From: Oscillospiraceae bacterium
Lineage (GTDB): Bacteria; Bacillota; Clostridia; Oscillospirales; Ruminococcaceae
Direction of reading: 5' to 3'
Assembly (NCBI GenBank): GCA_900768245.1
Contig: CAAGCE010000066.1
Coordinates: forward strand, 1-7,028
DNA: 7,028 nt
Part shown: in pieces, positions 4,546 through 7,028 of the stretch
How the letters are laid out: each line of letters opens with the position of its first letter
Position numbering within the stretch: position 1 is the first letter of the stretch
The notes under the pieces: generated by a model
What the model was told of the DNA's origin: nothing
Database searches by the model: none
What the model saw: the letters and a program-made list of their open reading frames with translations, nothing else
Program-made: the position numbers and the translations under genes

Positions 4546-5427
4546 ATGTTTACACAATTTTTCGGCAACTATTTATTGAATAAAGGTCTGGTTTCTCCTG
4601 AGCACCTGTCTGACGCTTTGCAGCAGCAGAAAAACACTCGCCTTAAGCTTGGCGTTCTTGCTATCAATGCAGGTCTTATGACTGCCGAACAGGTGGACAG
4701 AGTCCACGCTGAACAGCAGCGTGTTGATAAGCGTATAGGCGATATTATGGTCGATATGGGCTATGTTACCCGTGAGCAGATCGAACAGCTTTTCAAAACA
4801 CAGCCGAGCGGTCATCTTCTTCTCGGTCAGGCTCTCGTTGACAACGGCTATATGACAAACTCTCAGTTTGAAAACGCACTTGCTTCTTATAAGGCTGAAA
4901 ACGGTATTTCCGATGCTGATTTCTACAACTCCGCCGATGAAAATGTGGGCAAGCTTGTAGATCATTTCTATAATATCAAAAAGGACAACAATACAAAATA
5001 TCTTACAGGATATATCTCATTGCTGCTGAAAAATATCATCCGTTTTATCGGTGATGATTTCACTCCTCTCGATGCGGATTATATCAAAAACAAGATATGT
5101 GAAGGCTGTACAGGTCAGCGTATCTCCGGCGGTCTTTCAGCTATTACGGTCATCGAAGCCGATGAGTTCACTTCCGTTGAATTTGCATCACGCTTTGCAA
5201 ATGAACAGCTTACGGTAAATGATGACTATACACAGGCTTGTCTGAGCGAATTTCTTAACCTTCATAACGGTCTGTTCGCTGTGAATGTTTCCAATGAAGA
5301 AGGCATTGAGCTGAAGCTTGAACCTCAGGAATATTACAACTCACTTGATATGTCAAAGCTTGACAATGTGTATGTTGTTCCGATATGCTTCTCATTCGGA
5401 ACAGTAAAATTTATAATCAGTATGTAA
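4546..5427 (+). CDS. CheX-like phosphatase with four N-terminal MshEN/GspE-N-like repeats
   Basis: The 293-residue protein has two parts. Residues ~5-116 contain four repeats with key glycines at 7, 36, 65 and 94, an exact 29-residue spacing. Each follows the pattern LG-x-x-L/V-x-x-x-G-Y/L-hydrophobic-T/S, then E/Q, L and a closing Q (for example RIGDIMVDMGYVTREQIEQL). This resembles the N-terminal domain of GspE/PilB/MshE ATPases, where the MshEN form binds cyclic di-GMP. No ATPase domain follows. Residues ~130-293 resemble the CheC/CheX phosphatase family: ISGGLSAITVIEADE is followed by CLSEFLNLHNG, with the E-x-x-N signature at Glu235 and Asn238. The likely job is to dephosphorylate the receiver encoded just upstream, with the repeats as a sensory or ligand-binding part. 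No signal peptide or membrane segment is seen. AAGGAGGG (4529-4536) precedes the ATG by 9 bases. The CheX assignment is good but rests on motif reading; the ligand is inference. Confidence 0.82.
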   Translation: MFTQFFGNYLLNKGLVSPEHLSDALQQQKNTRLKLGVLAINAGLMTAEQVDRVHAEQQRVDKRIGDIMVDMGYVTREQIEQLFKTQPSGHLLLGQALVDNGYMTNSQFENALASYKAENGISDADFYNSADENVGKLVDHFYNIKKDNNTKYLTGYISLLLKNIIRFIGDDFTPLDADYIKNKICEGCTGQRISGGLSAITVIEADEFTSVEFASRFANEQLTVNDDYTQACLSEFLNLHNGLFAVNVSNEEGIELKLEPQEYYNSLDMSKLDNVYVVPICFSFGTVKFIISM

Positions 5428-5433
5428 AAACTT

Positions 5434-5464
5434 CTGACCCGTGAAATATCGGGTCAGTTTTTTT
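5434..5464 (+). terminator. Strong rho-independent terminator of the receiver-phosphatase operon
   Basis: CTGACCCG (5434-5441) pairs perfectly with CGGGTCAG (5450-5457) around the loop TGAAATAT and is followed directly by seven T. It begins 6 bases after the stop codon. The A-run at 5426-5430 on the left could let it also work on the other strand. Confidence 0.95.
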
Positions 5465-5495
5465 ATTTACGCAGAGCAATGTTCCGAATATCCCC

Positions 5496-5524
5496 TTGAA
5501 AAGTAGGCAATACCGTGATATAAT
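5496..5524 (+). promoter_or_regulatory. Consensus sigma-A promoter of the sulfhydrylase gene
   Basis: TTGAAA (5496-5501), a 17-bp spacer and a perfect TATAAT (5519-5524) predict a start near 5531 and a leader of only about 33 nt. That leaves no room for an S-box or T-box riboswitch. An 8-nt inverted pair, AATACCGT (5509-5516) and ACGGTATT (5553-5560), links the spacer with the ribosome-site region and may be chance. Confidence 0.85.
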
Positions 5525-5563
5525 CATATTGCTACAGTATTACACATAAAGGACGGTATTATA

Positions 5564-6850
5564 ATGAAAGAAATGAATCCAAATGCAAAGATCGAGACCA
5601 AATGCCTCCATGCAGGCTATACACCAAAAAACAGCGAACCGAGAGTTATGCCTATCGTTCAGAGTACGACATATGTTTATGACTCCACAGATGATGTTGC
5701 AGCCGTTTTTGACGACCCGACCAAAAGCCTGATATATTCACGCTTTGAAAACCCGACAACAGACGCTGTAGAAAAGAAAATAGCAGCACTTGAAGGCGGC
5801 GTCGCAGCAATGTGTACCTCCAGCGGACAGGCTGCATCTCTGCTTTCCATACTTAATATCTGTCAGGCAGGCGACAGCTTCATCGCTTCATCTTCGATTT
5901 ACGGCGGAACAATAAACCTTTTCGGCGTAACACTTGCAAGAATGGGCATCGAATGTATCTGGGTCAGCGTTGACGCAACAGAAGAAGAGCTCAATGCCGC
6001 ATTCAAGGAAAACACAAAGGCAGTTTTCGGCGAAACGATCGCAAATCCTGCCCTTACAGTATTTGATATTGAAATGTGGGCAAAGGCTGCTCATGCACAC
6101 GGTGTACCGCTTATCGTTGACAATACCTTTGCTACACCTGTGCTTTGCCGTCCGTTTGAATGGGGCGCAGACATCGTTATCCATTCAACATCGAAATATA
6201 TGGACGGTCACGCTGTTCAGGTAGGCGGCGTCATAGTCGACAGCGGCAAATTCGACTGGACAAACGGCAAATTCCCATGTATGACTGAGCCTGACGAAAG
6301 CTATCACGGACTTGTTTATACGGATAAATATTCCTTTGCACCGTATATCGTAAAAGCAAGAATGCAGCTTATGAGAGATTTCGGCTGCTACCCTGCCGCA
6401 AATTCATCATTCCTGCTCAATCTGGGACTTGAAACACTTGCGGTAAGAATGAAGCAGTATTGCGCAAATGCCATCACAGCAGCAAAATATATCGAATCCA
6501 CAGGCAAGGTAAATTTCGTAAACTACCCTGCCCTCCCGAGCAATAAATATAAAGCACTTGCGGATAAATACCTCCCCGACGGAACAAGCGGTGTAATTTC
6601 ATTCTCCATAAAAGGCGGAAGAAGTACAGCCGTTAAATTTATGGACAGCCTTACACTCGCATCAAATGAAGTACACGTTGCGGATATTCGTACCTGCGTA
6701 CTTCACCCCGCATCAGCAACACACCGCCAGCTCACAGATGAACAGCTTGCAGCAGCAGGAATAGACGGCGGACTTATCAGACTTTCCGTAGGACTGGAAA
6801 ATATCGACGATATTCTCGCAGACCTTAAACAAGCATTTGATAAGATATAA
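5564..6850 (+). CDS. metY: O-acetylhomoserine sulfhydrylase (O-acetylhomoserine aminocarboxypropyltransferase)
   Basis: This PLP enzyme of the Cys/Met metabolism family makes homocysteine and acetate from O-acetyl-homoserine and sulfide, feeding methionine synthesis; the related reaction with methanethiol gives methionine directly. Landmarks are the N-terminal TKCLHAGY, Tyr58-Ser-Arg60 with ENPT (PLP phosphate contacts from the neighbouring subunit), TSSGQAA near 85-91, Asp186 in LIVDNTFATP, and the PLP lysine Lys211 in HSTSKYMDGH. The segment FPCMTEPDESYHG and the length of 428 residues are typical of MetY rather than the shorter MetB/MetC/MetZ enzymes. The C-terminal IRLSVGLENIDDI completes the family fold. 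AAAGGA (5548-5553) lies 10 bases before the ATG. It is transcribed alone from its own promoter, and no methionine-type riboswitch is visible. Exact substrate choice (acetyl against succinyl ester) is inferred from family resemblance. Confidence 0.93.
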   Translation: MKEMNPNAKIETKCLHAGYTPKNSEPRVMPIVQSTTYVYDSTDDVAAVFDDPTKSLIYSRFENPTTDAVEKKIAALEGGVAAMCTSSGQAASLLSILNICQAGDSFIASSSIYGGTINLFGVTLARMGIECIWVSVDATEEELNAAFKENTKAVFGETIANPALTVFDIEMWAKAAHAHGVPLIVDNTFATPVLCRPFEWGADIVIHSTSKYMDGHAVQVGGVIVDSGKFDWTNGKFPCMTEPDESYHGLVYTDKYSFAPYIVKARMQLMRDFGCYPAANSSFLLNLGLETLAVRMKQYCANAITAAKYIESTGKVNFVNYPALPSNKYKALADKYLPDGTSGVISFSIKGGRSTAVKFMDSLTLASNEVHVADIRTCVLHPASATHRQLTDEQLAAAGIDGGLIRLSVGLENIDDILADLKQAFDKI

Positions 6851-6854
6851 ACAG

Positions 6855-7028
6855 TATTTTTTTATTTTTATTAGGGCGGCGGCATTAAGTTTGCCGCAGC
6901 CGTAAAATAGCAAGCCGCCGCAGTCGCAGCATTGCACAAAGCCCAATGAGCCAAACAAAAGTAACAGCGCACCCATATAAAAGTTTCGGTCAAGCCTTTT
7001 CAAAGGCTTGTGGGAATCCAAAGGGCAA
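6855..7028 (-). mobile_element. MITE-like palindromic intergenic element, copy 2, inverted and cut by the window end
   Basis: Read on the + strand this block follows the complement of the right half of the element at 3397-3611: a T-rich run, GGGCGGCGGCAT, then the identical 20-mer ATAGCAAGCCGCCGCAGTCG (6907-6926, complement of 3530-3549), then GCGCACC-CATATAAAAGT (6967-6984), which differs by one C from the complement of 3501-3519. About 40 bp between these blocks (from 6927) are not shared. It starts a few bases after the metY stop. I see no protein in it. Confidence 0.65.
6991..7010. repeat. Short perfect hairpin inside the second repeat copy
   Basis: CAAGCCTTT and AAAGGCTTG pair around a two-base centre; a four-base loop is more realistic. 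No T-run follows, so it is not an obvious terminator. It lies in the non-palindromic tail of the repeat copy, before the window ends. Confidence 0.55.

Noticed and set aside
5525..5563. S-box or T-box riboswitch upstream of metY
   Set aside because: The leader from the consensus promoter is only about 33 nt, too short for either, and no terminator stem lies between promoter and gene.
6713..7021. Minus-strand 102-codon frame across the end of metY and the repeat copy
   Set aside because: It joins antisense of a conserved enzyme to a dispersed repeat and has no supporting features.

Overview
The window looks like a chromosomal segment of an anaerobic, moderately low-GC Gram-positive gut-type bacterium, most likely a Ruminococcus-like member of the Clostridia. 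This is inferred from strong AGGAGG-type ribosome sites, TTGAAA-N17-TATAAT promoters, a pyruvate formate-lyase close to the E. coli enzyme, an O-acetylhomoserine pathway gene and GC-rich palindromic intergenic repeats. Every gene I trust is on the + strand.

Layout. Positions 1-715 are non-coding as far as I can support. They hold two similar long hairpins (109-149, 194-246), small palindromes (500-511, 531-542), a candidate promoter (571-599) and a leader with a hairpin next to a strong ribosome site. Positions 716-3260 are a pyruvate formate-lyase operon in which the enzyme is split. A 690-residue catalytic chain carries the Cys-Cys pair but has no glycyl-radical domain. A separate 81-residue protein carries the radical glycine loop (RVSGYA). 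Between them, overlapping the first stop by one base, is an unrecognised 69-residue protein whose first half resembles the start of the glycyl-radical protein and whose second half is Ser/Thr/Cys-rich. A GC-rich terminator closes the operon.

Positions 3261-4158 contain no protein gene I can support, but they are dense in structure: five AATTAAG-type heptamers, a 215-bp MITE-like palindromic element (3397-3611), and a cluster of stem-loops (3691-3906). Three of these loops are almost identical 8-mers, TTACCCC(G/T), on unrelated but perfectly paired stems. I read the cluster as a candidate structured small RNA ending in its own terminator. A consensus promoter then drives a CheY-like receiver (4159-4527) and, 18 bases later, a protein with four exact 29-residue MshEN/GspE-N-like repeats fused to a CheX-like phosphatase domain (4546-5427). 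The pair is probably a receiver and its phosphatase, possibly tuned by a nucleotide second messenger. A textbook terminator ends this operon.

The last gene (5564-6850), with its own consensus promoter, encodes O-acetylhomoserine sulfhydrylase (MetY). It is followed by a second, inverted and diverged copy of the 3397-3611 repeat family, which runs off the window. The three transcription units look functionally independent: fermentative pyruvate cleavage, signalling, and sulfur/methionine metabolism. The most unusual items are the three-part formate-lyase locus, the conserved-loop hairpin cluster and the repeat-CheX fusion.
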